DNA from: Acanthochromis polyacanthus | Taxonomy: Eukaryota > Chordata > Actinopteri > Pomacentridae | Direction: 5' to 3' | Assembly (NCBI RefSeq): GCF_021347895.1 | Contig: NC_067113.1 | Location: 6,739,489 to 6,803,488, forward strand | DNA: 64,000 nt | Part shown: one piece after another, positions 30,808-42,500 of the stretch | Position numbering within the stretch: the stretch's first letter is position 1 | Layout: the number at the start of each line of letters is the position of its first letter | Notes under the pieces: generated by a model | The model's input: the letters and a program-made list of their open reading frames with translations, nothing else | Told to the model about the DNA's origin: nothing | Databases searched by the model: none | Program-made: the position numbers and the translations under genes

Positions 30808-32185
30808 CAGTGGCAAGAAAAAGTATGTGAACCTTTTGGAATTTCATGGTTTTCTGCAATCTGATCTTCATCTAAATCGAGGGTATTGACACATATAAAG
30901 TGCCTAAAATAATAATACAAAACAATTCTGATCATTCATGTCTTTATTATCCCCCGCCCCCACGAAGTGGAAAAGGGGGATATAGGTTTGGCCTCCGTGC
31001 GTCCGTCCGTCCGTCTGACATGAAGGGGACAGCTTTTCTCAGAAACTATTACAGCTAGGATTACGAAATTTAGTGTGTAGCTTCACACCATGGACACCTT
31101 GATCAAGTTAGAAAATGAGACCTGTGCAATAATATTTAACAGAGTTATGGCCCTTTATCACTATTTTGGATGTAGACTCATAGACAACATATGTGGTGGG
31201 GGATATTGATGACCATGTCGTCTTGTTGAGAACAACCATAAAATCCTCATAGTGCCAGTGGAAAAAGTATGTGAACCTCTTAGTTAATGACCTCAAAAAA
31301 GCTAATTTGAGTGAAAGGTTAGTATACCTGGAGTCTTAAGAAAATGAGTTTGGAGGTGTGGACTAGAGCTACTTTCATGGATGAAAACCAAACGACACTT
31401 TTTGAATTTGCTCCGCACAAGAATAATATGCTCGTGTGAGCCATGCCTCACCCAAAAGAGCTTTCAGAGGATCTGTGATGAAGAATTACTGATTTACATA
31501 AAGCTGGAAAGGGTTACTAAGTGATTTAAAAGACTTTAGAAATTCGCCAGTCTACAGTTAGGTAAGCTACAAATGGAGACACTTTGGGACTGTGAATACT
31601 CTACCAAGAAGTGGGCGGCCAATCAAAGAAGACTCATCAATGGGGTAAAGAAGTAACCTGGAGTGAGAGCAAAGATTTGATGGCGTCATTGGAACTGGCT
31701 AACATCTGTGTTCATGAGTCTACAGCAGCAGGGTGTCTATGGCAGGACACCATGAAGGAAGCCAAGAACATTGCTGCATGCCTGACGTTTGTGAAAGAGC
31801 ACATTACCTCTAAACTCAGACCTCAACCCAACCGATATGCTATGGATTGAGTGGCAGAGAGCCATACACATAAAACATTCCAAGAATATGACAGGGCTAA
31901 AGCAGTTCTGCCAGGAAGACTGAGCTAAAATCCATTCTGAACGATGTACAGGTGTGATCCACAGCAATTCCAAGGGTTCACCTGTTCTTTCTTCTACCAT
32001 TTTGAATGTTGAGTGAGTGTGCTCAGTAAAGACATGAAAGATGATGATTTTTGTGTGTTATTATTTTAGGCACATTATATTTATTCATATCTTTGACTTA
32101 GATGAAGATCAGGTCATCGTTTATGACAAATCGATGCAGACAACCAAGAAATTCCAAAAGGTTCACATACTTTTTCTTGCCACTG
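30808..32185 (+). mobile_element. Tc1-like transposon, decayed, with nested insertion
   Basis: The ends CAGTGGCAAGAAAAAG and CTTTTTCTTGCCACTG are inverted and flanked by TA at both sides (30806-30807, 32186-32187). A second copy of the end motif, GGAAAAAGTATGTGAACC, occurs inside at about 31260, an IR/DR pattern. Transposase remnants (AKNIAACLTFVKEHI, and DLNPTDMLWIEW-like frame) are present with the middle deleted and many stops. Confidence 0.85.
30947..31218. mobile_element. Small inserted element with ATCCCCC ends
   Basis: It starts ATTATCCCCCGCC and ends GGTGGGGGATATT, short inverted ends. A GTCC repeat follows the left end. It interrupts the left inverted-repeat region of the Tc1-like element, so it is younger. 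Confidence 0.5.
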
Positions 32186-32189
32186 TATC

Positions 32190-32764
32190 AAACCAAGTCA
32201 CAGTATTTCTTTGTAACTGCTTGACGTCTAAAAAGCTAACAGTTTAACACATTCCGAGTCAAACAAATCACTTAATGTAGCTGTATTTGCACATGCACTC
32301 TTAAAGCCAGTCATTATCTCGTTAAAATTTAAAAAACAAGACAACACAAAGAAGTTCAAATATTTGACGCTTGATTTCACTTGATTCCACTTTGAAGCGA
32401 AAACAGATTTTCATCAGCAGTTGCTAAATTCTTCACTGTCATACTGTGCCTTTGTTGTTTGATTTTTGTGCTTAAATTAAAGATAGACGGTCATATTTAG
32501 GTTGGACATTCTCATCACGCCTTATAACACTGAAAAACAGGTGTAGACCTGATAATATATTTATTTGGTATACCTGGTTGGTCATCAGCACTATACAATA
32601 CTTAGCAAGAGCAACCCAAAAAACATAACATGGGATAAGCTAGTGGTGCTTAACACAAACTAGCCCAGTTAGCAAAGTAGCAGTAAGATTGTCGCTACAG
32701 CAGGTTTTGATTAGTGGAACGAATACATGCGTTTACCTTTAAAGCATCCATATTCTTCACATTT
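32190..32764. other. Intergenic DNA, nothing recognised
   Basis: AT-rich spacer between the Tc1-like element and the GTCT-containing repeat. Confidence 0.35.
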
Positions 32765-33815
32765 ATAGTTATTACTCTGCCAAGGAGGCGGCGCCTCGCC
32801 GGAGTTAGGGGACGATTGGCATTGGGCTGTCTGTCTGTCTGTTAGCAACATTACTCAAAAACTGACCAATGGATTAAGATGAAATTTTCAGGGAAGGTCA
32901 GAAATGACACAAGGACCAAGTGATTAGATTTTGGCAGTGGTGCGGCTTATATAGTCTGGATCCACAAATTTGTTCAAGATTTCTGTATCACTGATAGCGG
33001 CACAGCGTCATTGTAACTTTGTCAATATATAATTGCTGGACTTTTTGTAACATAGTCAGGTATCATAGTTTACATTTTTTGCAGTTTTCAGGCCTAAAAT
33101 CAACACGGTCGTCTACAACCAAACCACATGGTAAACAGAAAGATTATTTTAAAATATTATATATACGCAATGCAGTAAAATTGAAATTGAATGACATCAT
33201 GTGTAGCAGGTCATGTGATTTAGAATTAACACACTTCCTTGAGAGGAGTTTTTGTAATGAGGAAACTTAGTTGAAAGGGATTTCTCAGACACAGATACGA
33301 TTTATTATTTTCCATATAAAATTTGATTTGTTGCCAAAAAAGAAACATCTGTCACGATCACCTCAACTTAATAAAAAGAACACAATCAAAACAAATTTTG
33401 AATAAGTTCATTTTATATTTTTTTTAGCTAATTAGAAGGTGGCTATTACATTCTGATGGTTATTTAGTTGACATTTTAATGATATCCAGTCATTTTTTTA
33501 ATTAATGAGTGATTGTTTTTGTAATAAATAATTATGGAATTTGTAAAGACATGATCATAATGAACATAAAAACTCTAGTTTTTTTTTACTTGTAATAAAA
33601 ATGTATGCAGGATATATCCCATGAACTTCAAAAGTCCCTCAATTATATACTGATCCAACTATGACATCAAGTTAACGCTACATCAGCTGCCTGCTGACGA
33701 TCACATGATTGTGATCCTACTACAAATCAACCACTATGGGCTTATCTGTAGGAAATGATATGACTGAGCTTCCTTGGCGGAGTACTGTGCTCTCTGAGTA
33801 CTTTTCTTGTTTTGT
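32765..33815 (+). repeat. GTCT-containing dispersed repeat, copy 3, split
   Basis: The left part is 32765-33016 and the right part 33655-33815. Both match consecutive stretches of copies 2 and 4, so an insertion of about 640 bases lies between them. Confidence 0.65.
33017..33654. mobile_element. MITE-like insertion with TATATAATTG inverted ends
   Basis: The left end TCAATATATAATTG and the complement of the right end TCAGTATATAATTG are inverted repeats continuing into GGACTTTT. AAC flanks both sides. No coding capacity. Confidence 0.55.
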
Positions 33816-36137
33816 GATTTTATTTTTGGACCCACTAGAATATGTGTGAATGCTTTAATGTTTAGACACACATTATTTGTCTCATACTGCCCAGTGCTGC
33901 AGCTCCTTTCCTCACCCTCTGCTGGAAGCACACCTTTTTGGCTCCTGTCTCTTTAAGGGCCTTTCCTGAAAAGACCAGTCTGCTCTGATTGGTCAGCTGG
34001 CTTGATGAAATTATGCAATCCTGTTTATATATCACAGTGAGAAACTAATGGGTGACTTTGAGGAAGCTGCCTAGTTTTATGGTGTGCCAAACTGGCAGTG
34101 AGGCAGGCGTTATCAAGGTTCTTGTGGGAAACTCTCACCACTCAGCCGCCATCTTGATAATGCCCTTGGGCCCTTATTGTGGACCAAGGCCAGGTCCTTA
34201 TCTAAATAGGGAGAGAGCCATAGCAGCAATTGTAATGGTCACCAGAGTATATAAACTGCAGGTGTCCGTTCGCTGGTCAAATCTAATGCCTCGGTGCAGC
34301 AACACGATTGGCTGGATGTGTCCCGGTTCAGCTGTCAAAGCAGATGATCTCCTTTTCTGGTGGTTCATACAACCAACATCAATACTTTTATTCAGGACTT
34401 TCTAAGTGATATCTCCAGTCTCTGGCATTATGAAAATGGGATACATGCTGATGTAAATAAGTAACAGAAGAAAAACCTGGACTTCAAACAAGGCGTTCCA
34501 GGCAGGTAAAGATCAGTGTTTTCTGTGGGAGAACATAAGTCCTGTTGGCATGGACTTTGGGCTTTATCAGTTTGCACAAAAAACAGCCATTTGACATATT
34601 AATGAATAGTAAAAACCCCAAAAGCACAAAACAGGCTCTTTAAATCCAAATTTATTTAGAGATGAATGTATTGAACTAGCTGCAAATGCAACATCTCTCT
34701 GTAGATTTTGCTATTTTAAATGTATTTGCAGCCTGATATTTTGATTAATAATCAGCCTTAAAGAAAATCATACAGGGCACCTGACTGGGGAAGCAACCCA
34801 TGGACAGGGGCTATAGTCCCCAAGTCACCCAGCGGTCATGGGTTTGAATCCAGCTCATGGCAATTTACTGCATGCTCTTCTCCCCATGTTTTGTGTCTCT
34901 CTCTCACTGTCCTATATAATAGAGGCAAAATGCCCCAAAATAATACTTTAAACAAAAAAATCTTACAGACTTAGAATCCCTTTTTCCCCCTCATCTCCAC
35001 AGTTTGTGTAGTTACGGCTCTTCTACCTGAATGGAACTGAGTGAGCAGACTTAAGTATTGTCACATTCAGCGTATGTGAGAAGAGTCTGCCAGGTGGGAG
35101 GACGGGACTCCTCTCATGTTCAAGGCAGGGAAGATCTGATTAGGTCGCAGTAAAGGCCTGCAACCCGGATCACAAGCCTCTATGTACCAAAACATACCCA
35201 GAGAAATGCTCTTTGTGTCTATGAGGGAGGAGAGAAAAAGAAAGTGTGACGTCAAAACTGAGTGAGAAGGCAGCCCAGTGGAGGACGGACGGTTGGAAAG
35301 TTACTTCAAGAGTGAATGTCAGAGGGTATAATGAAGTAAAACTTTGAGCAACTCAGAGGTTATGTACAGATAATTTTATTACACATTTATATAACAAAAA
35401 TACAGTTTACATTTCTTTGTGTTCTGATAAAAGACAACAGGAAAGAGGGTGGAAAGCATGGCAGCAAACCAAGAGAACAGCACTGAGTGGGATTTCAGAG
35501 CGAGGAATCCTGCTCCGGGCAAACACACACCAATAGTCGACTCCCTCATAAAGACAATCTTGTTAAAAAGAGAACTTTGAGAAGGTTGGACTGTGTGTGT
35601 GAGTGTGTGTAGACGGAGACACACACTCCACTTAGCTTGAGTCATTATCAGCTTGCGTTTCATCCAGTAAGCCATCCAAGTGTCCAGATGGTCAGAAAAG
35701 CTGCTTCAATGCTCTCCCTCTTTCTCCCTCCCTGCTACACACTCTCTTTTGGGGGGGGGGGAAAGGTTATGCCAGCGATCGACTGAAGCCAAATAGGGGA
35801 GGGATACAGATTGGATGTCAGGTGGATTTAACTGCAAGAGGAGCAGCCAAAGACTAGAAAGCTGAATTCGGATCAGTTGCCGCTCCTGCTCCGTCTCTTC
35901 CTATTTTCTGCCTGGATGATGCAGAATTCGAATAAAAGGACAAAATTCAAGTGCTACCCGTCTCCATTATTGTCAGGGGTGAGCAGTGCCAGCAGGCCGA
36001 CTGCCCAGTGTCTGCTCTGCCAGTTTAATGTGAACTGAAACGGTGTGCTTTTTGTTTATCACAGTCTGAAAATATCCTCGAGATAAATAAAAAAGGTGTC
36101 GCATTATTGCCTGAGCTCGTCCCTCTTCTGCTGCAGG
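33816..36137. other. Intergenic DNA before the helicase fragment
   Basis: Holds one tRNA-type SINE (34775-34945). An open frame at 34052-34405 has no recognisable domain. No further ERCC6L exon is seen on either strand. Confidence 0.4.
34775..34945 (+). mobile_element. SINE family 2 copy (tRNA-derived), 34.8 kb
   Basis: The B-box-like GGGTTTGAATCCAGC is followed by a CTCT-rich body and an A-rich tail. The A box is degenerate. Confidence 0.6.
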
Positions 36138-36404
36138 CTCCTGTCCACGCAGGTTGGTGGAGTCAGCGTGACTTTGATGGCAGCTAACCGGGCGGTCATC
36201 TACGATCCCAGCAGGAGCCCGGCGACAGACAGGCAGGGCTGGGTGTACCGCATCGGACAGACCGAAAACGTCGTCATCTACCGACTCATCACTTGCGGCA
36301 CTGGAGGAGAAGCTCTACCGCCGGCAGGCTTTCAAAGACTCCCTTATCGGGCAGAACACGGCGACAAGAAGAACCCGTTTCAGTACTTCTTCCCAGTCCC
36401 TGTG
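36138..36404 (+). pseudogene. ERCC6L (PICH)-type SNF2 helicase fragment, frameshifted
   Basis: Translation gives LLSTQVGGVSVTLMAANRAV, then PATDRQGWVYRIGQTENVVI and YRLITCGT, and later GDKKNPFQYF. These are helicase motifs V and VI of an SNF2 ATPase. The DKKNPF-x-YF tail is characteristic of the ERCC6L family. Three lesions are visible. The motif VI segment usually written QAVDRVYRIGQ has lost about two codons. The frame shifts after TCGT, so the expected EEK-YRRQ-FKDSL block is readable only in another frame (from about 36301). A second shift restores the frame before GDKKNPF. A CTGCTGCAG acceptor-like sequence precedes the block, which argues for an intron-containing rather than a processed copy. 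No other helicase exon was found nearby. It lies about 140 bp beyond the SLC4A1AP stop, tail to tail. Confidence 0.75.
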
Positions 36405-36544
36405 AGTTGAACCTCACAGGGACTGGGATGAGTGGAGAGGGTTAATGGTCAGAGCTGAGGAGACTGGAGGCTTTGTGCTACAGTTATTATCTGCAGTATA
36501 AAAGCTGCTGGAGTGGAGACACAAGAACTCTCTTCTGTTGATCC

Positions 36545-39500
36545 TCAGTAACCGTACTTGTCGTTGAGGTGTGTGCGTCCATCTCCAGTCTGACCTATGA
36601 GAGAGGAGAGGACAGTTTTAGCTTCAAGGGGACCCATGTATACACACACACACACACACACGCACCATTATCTGGTGACATAAGTATTCTGGAAATGACA
36701 AAATGAAATACGCGAGAGATACCAAACTGTCCAGATGCCCAGATGCCAAACAGCTGGAGCGTCTGTCTGCAAACTAATCACAGCACGGTGCAATTAGATG
36801 TGACCCTGAATAAAAACTGTCTGGCAACCGTTTCAAAGTTGTTATTTTTTAGTCAAGCTTATCTTATCACTTTTGAGTGACTTTGATCTGCATTCCTGAC
36901 TGAACAATGAAAACGTCGCTGCAATTTCAGCTGCACAAATGGACCGTGAAAGCCTCATTTACTTCCTTTTGCCAGGAAAATATTTGTTCCTCCCTTCATT
37001 GCTGAGCTCAAAAGCCCAGTAACCCCGTCAGCGTCAACACATTTAAAAATGTCGTACTTTTCATTCTGCAATGACTCCAAGCTTTGAAGTCCATTCAAAC
37101 AGAAGGTGTGAAGACGGACAGGAGGGACAGGGCTCAGGTCACTGCAGCTTGATAAGCTTTCACATTTGTCAGGTTATTTACCTGCAGGAGGCATCCACAC
37201 AGAGTAATCTGGGTCGTCGTCTGGATACTGTCCCGACAGCTGCACTGGTGGCTGTGGACACACATGAGAGAATTCAGTTCGTATACATTCACATGATTCT
37301 ATATGATGCATGTCCTCTGCTGTGTGGGATGGCCTACCCTGCTGGGACCTATCACTCTCTTCTTCTTCTTGGGGCTGGGGTCAGCCGCTGGCTCTCTTTC
37401 AGCATCTGCTTTGGACTCTGTAGAAACACAGGTACAGTATATTAGAGGTGGTCCATTATGTGGATACCTATAAATACATAATCACAACTGTGAAGTGTAC
37501 AGATTTTACGTGAATGTTCCATTTTATGCCATTTAATAATTTTATGCTACATTTCACAGGCAAATACTAGACATTTTACTCCACTACATTTATAGTAGTA
37601 GAAGTCTAATAAAAGCCTAGCTACAACCAGTAAATGCCTGTACTGCCTAACAAAAGATACATATTGGCCAAAAACTGATTCACAACAATCCAGACTCGAC
37701 TTGTCTAGTCATAAAAACTCTCACACCATAGACTCTGTCGTTGTCTGAGGAAAAACAGCAATGACATTTTCACAAAAACTAGAAAAGACAGGTGCAATAA
37801 TTCCATTTAGCTTAGTTAAGCCTAGCCGTTAGCCTAGCTTAGCAGAGGAGTAGGAAAAAAAACCTGTCATGTTCGATTTTTAGGGAGAAAGAGTAAGTTT
37901 TCACGAGTAGAAAACAGAGGAATAACCAAACTACAATGATTACATTTAAGCTACTGAGGGCTAGCTGTTAGCCTTAGCTAAAGCTAATTTTGTTTTGTGT
38001 GAAAACTCAAGTTTTGATACTGCGGCACCATAATGTCATTTGTTCCACCACAGAAATGAAGCAATGTGAATTTGGTTGTTTGAAAAAGGACATAAGGAGG
38101 GGTGGATATGAGGAAGAACTTGAGGACACTGCATGTTGATACAGCGCTGGTCTGTCAATCACAGGGTAGCCCCGCCCTAAAACATACCCTGCTTTATCGT
38201 CTGTGTTTACTCTAAATGATTAACTAAATGAACACCAGGCTGTATGGAAGAAGACATGAAACTAACAGCTGATCTCATAATCAGGAGAATGTTCACTCAG
38301 TCGGCTGACTTTCTCACAGACTTTAATACAATCAGACCAACAGACGAGTCACCCACTTTTGGCTATTTGGAAGAAAAAAAAAAAAAAACAAGCGCAAGGT
38401 TCTTCAGACCAAGAAGCTACATAAGTATAAAAGCAATGAAATTAAAGATTTACTTTGGCTAGAAACATTTTTTTCTTAACTTCTGTTTGCATAGTTGCTG
38501 CTCTTTACATTTATGAGGCAGTGTTATCAGAAATACTATAATAATTCTACACAAGATAGTTTACAGGTAAGGAATTTACAATGAAAACTCATTACCAGTC
38601 AAATGTTGCAATTCAGTGTTTATTTTTTATTACTTTCCACATTGTAGGTTTATACCGAAGACATCAATACTATGAAGCAAGATATATAGAATTATGTAGC
38701 AAACAAACAACTGTGAAATAACTCTAAACATGTTTACTACATGATTCCATATGTGTTCATTCATAGTGTTGATGCCTTCAGTGAGAATCTAGAATACAAA
38801 CAGTCACAAAAATAAAGAAAACCATCAAATAAGAAGATGTGTCCAAACATTTGACTGGTAGTCTACTTTTGGTTTGTCACTCAAGTCTAACTTTGAAAGG
38901 GGACGTTTACTTGAGTATTCCTACTTTTACTTAAGTTCCCTCACTGACATGCAATATCCACTATCAAAAAAGCAGACAAATAGGAAAAGCATGAAACTCA
39001 TGATCTACCTGGCATCGGGGCTGCTGTGGCCTTCTTGCTGCTGTGCTGAGGAACCTGCTTTGCTGCTTCAATAGACTCCTCACTCCTTTGTTCAGGGCTT
39101 TGATCTGACAAGAAGTCATGCATGGGATAAAGAACAATAACAATAAAAACCTGCACCAATCAACAATGTGACAACTTCCGCCTTGACAGGTCTTAATGGG
39201 TTCCTGGGGCTGAGGGTCGTCAGCTGACGAGCCACATCGGAGATCAAGTGGCTCAACCTCCCTCACTCCTACTGCTCCCTGCGGGAGCTACAGCAGCAGG
39301 TTTTTGGGTCTGTTGTGCACATTTTGTGATTGTTTGATTACAATAAATCAGTTTTAGTCATCGTACTGTGTTTGTGTCTCTGTTTTGTTGCAGCCTTCGA
39401 GCCAAGCTGTAACAACAAGTTTTGGACATTCTGCTAAGACATAAAAAATAGATTATGATGAATTGGATATAAACATTTCACTGCCACAAACACAAACGGT

Positions 39501-42500
39501 CAAAAGTTTGGGGTTACCCAGACAATTTCATGCTTTCCATGAAAATTCTCTTTTCTTGATGTGCTAACATAACTGCACAAGGGTTTTCTAACCATCACTG
39601 AGCCTTTCAACACCATTAGCTAACACAATGTAGCAGTAGAACACAGAAGTGATGGTTGCTGGAAATGTTCCTCTGTACCCCTATGGAGATATTCCATTAA
39701 AGATCAGCTGTTTCCAGCTACAATAGTCATTTACCACATTAACAATGTCTACACCAGTGGCATCAAACATGCGGTCCGTGGGCCAGAACCGGCCCTCCAG
39801 AGGATCCATTCCAGCCCGCAGGACAACTTTGTAAAGTGTAAAAGTTACAGAGAAGACTTTCACTACAAAAAACTATAAATTTAAAATAATTTCTAGACCA
39901 TGACAAGTTGTTTTAATCATAAAGTAAAATACTAGATTGCTCATTGTTCTTTTGTCATTTTGTGTCTCATTTTTGCAATATTTTGTCTTGTTTTTGTCTT
40001 CTTTTTGTCATTTTGTTCCTTGTTTTTGTCGTTTCATGTTTGTCTTGCTTGTGTTGTCCAATTTTTTGTCTTGTTTGTGTCATTCGTCAATTTTTTTGTC
40101 GCTTTGTAACTTTTCTGTCAAATTTTTACTTTTCTGCTTTGTGTCATTTGTCTCACTTTTCTAAAATTTTGTTGTTTTTGATGTTTTTGTCTGACTTTTG
40201 CTGTTTGTCTCATTTTTTGTCGTGTTTCTCGTTTTTTTTTTTTAGTTTTGTCTCATTTTGTTGTTTTGTCCTGTTTTTGTCATTTTGTTTCTCCTATTTG
40301 TCTCGCGTGTGTTTTTCGTCTTATTTTTGTCACTTTGTGCTTTACTTTATTCATCATTTTGTGTTTTTTGCTTGTATTGGTTGTCCATTTTTTGACACTT
40401 TGTAACTTTTTGTCTCATTTGTCTGTTTTTTGTTTTGTTTGTCTCTTTTTTTGATATTTTGTTTCTTGCTTTTGTCATTTCCTCTCATTTTTGTAAAGTT
40501 TCTTTTTTTTGTCTTTTTATGTCTGATTTTAATCATTTTGATCATGAAGTAAAACACTGTATCATCCAGTTCCTGACACCGGTGACTAAATGTTTTGTGC
40601 CTTTGTTGACACTCTGTGATCTGGAAGTTGTAATGTGCAAATGAAATTGAAATTATTTTTCTTAAAAAATTTCATGCTGCTCTGATTTTACTGGTTTGAC
40701 CCACTTGAGATCAAATTGGGTTGAATGTGGAACCAGAACTAAAATGAGTTTGACACTCCTGGTCTAAACTGTGTTTTTGATGAATTTAATGTTGTCTTCA
40801 CTAAAAAAAAAAATGCTTTTCCTTCAAAAACAAGGACATTTTGAAGTGACTCCAAACTTGTGAAGGGTACTATATGTTATGAGGCATACACAGCAAACAC
40901 TCTGTGGCTTGTATGAAATATAGGATCTACTGCCCCCCAGTGGCATTATGAGAGGCTGCTGTTAAAATGTACGGACATTATGAAAGCGTCAGAAAATCAG
41001 AATGCAGAAGGCAAATGTCATATTCTTCTGGTGTTTTCTTCATTCCTCCTTCCAGAAGTACAGCTCTTGTGTTTTTACCTTTGAGCTCACAGGACTCTTC
41101 TGGCTGATCCTTTCGATGCCCCGAGGGATCTTTAGGTGTGGACGCACCGGATTCCTCTTCAGTCATACTCTGTTCATCATTATTATCCTCAGGTTTCTCT
41201 GCTGCCTCCTCTTCCTCCTCTTCCTCCTCTTCCCCACCAGGTGGAAGTTGTTTCATGTTGAAGAGCTCTGCGGGAAGGTTGGGCCGCTTAGGAGGCAACT
41301 TCTGCAGGACACAAAGAAATGTCAGTGGCAGACACCAGAGAGGATAAAGAAATGTTATTATTTCAGATGAAGAGGGAACTTGCCCCAATGGTTCCAGTCT
41401 TCAGTTTGAATTTTTTCCCTCCCTTCATGGCTCCAAACAGCGGCAAGGACTTTTTCGGCTTCTCTGACTCTGAGCTGCTACTATCACACCAACACAGATC
41501 ATAAAATCTTTAAATGTAGATCGGAGAATAAAGACTTTTACATGAATTCAGACATGATTGAATTCATGTAACACATCGACGAGATTATCTCTATTTTCTG
41601 TATTTACATATCTTGACTTTTCAGAATGAAATTTGATTTAAAGGAGAGCAGAAAATCCTGTGGACACTGTGGTGTTGAGGATGTCTAACCTGGGCAGCAG
41701 CGAGGGCATCTGTGCTGGCCGTGTGAGTTCAACTAGCTTGCGGAGCCTCTGAGCATCTTTGCGTAAGTCTGCCACGTGCACATGAAGCTTCCTGCGCTCC
41801 ACGGCGTCCATCGCTGCCTCGCTTTTCACTGCGGTCATGAAGGCGTCCAGAGAGTCCTCAGTTGAAGAGGCCGAAGAGTCTGAGAGGAGGGAGGAGTGAA
41901 AGGTTGCGTACACAGGGCAGAGCCTGCATGTTTTAAACAGTGTGTCATATGTTTGCAAAAGTGTGAACACACAGGTGATCGTGACTCACCTCCTTTAGCA
42001 GCACTGAGCTTTTTCTGAGTCTCTGCCAGCTCCTTCTCCACCTCTGACAGTTTGGCCACCTACACAATATAACCAACAGGTTAACAGGATTATAGAATGC
42101 TCTTCTTCTGAGCATGCTACACAAAATAACATTTAAGAAAGTCAACATGCACTGCCCGTCCAAAAAAAATAAATAAAAAAAAAAAATCGCACACTAATAT
42201 TTCCTTGGACTCATTCACTGTGGCATTGTTTCGATAAGCTTCTGCAATGTCTCAGCATTTATTTCTGTCAAGAGTTCCATTAATTTTCTACCAAGATCTT
42301 ATATTGATGATGGGAGAGTCAGACCGCTGTACAAAGTTTGCTCCAGCACATCCCAAAGATTCTCAATGGGGCTGAGGTCTGGACTCTGTGGAGGACAATC
42401 CATCTCATGCTCCCTGATCCACTCATTCTCAATGTGAGCCCCATAAATCCTGGAATCGTCATCTCACAATATGTCCATGTCATCAGGGAAGGAAAAAGTC

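Larger units (their letters stand above)
39493..40874 (-). mobile_element. TIR MITE, family A, copy 5, split by a hAT-type insertion
   Basis: The left part (39493-39754) and right part (40762-40874) join to one family A copy when the 39755-40761 insertion and its duplicated target are removed. Confidence 0.8.

Noticed and set aside
34052..34405. 117-codon plus-strand frame as a gene
   Set aside because: No recognisable domain, no splice partner, and surrounding DNA looks intergenic.
39937..40454. Long Phe/Leu/Ser/Cys-rich frames resembling membrane protein
   Set aside because: They arise from the T-rich TTTTGTC array and occur in all three frames.
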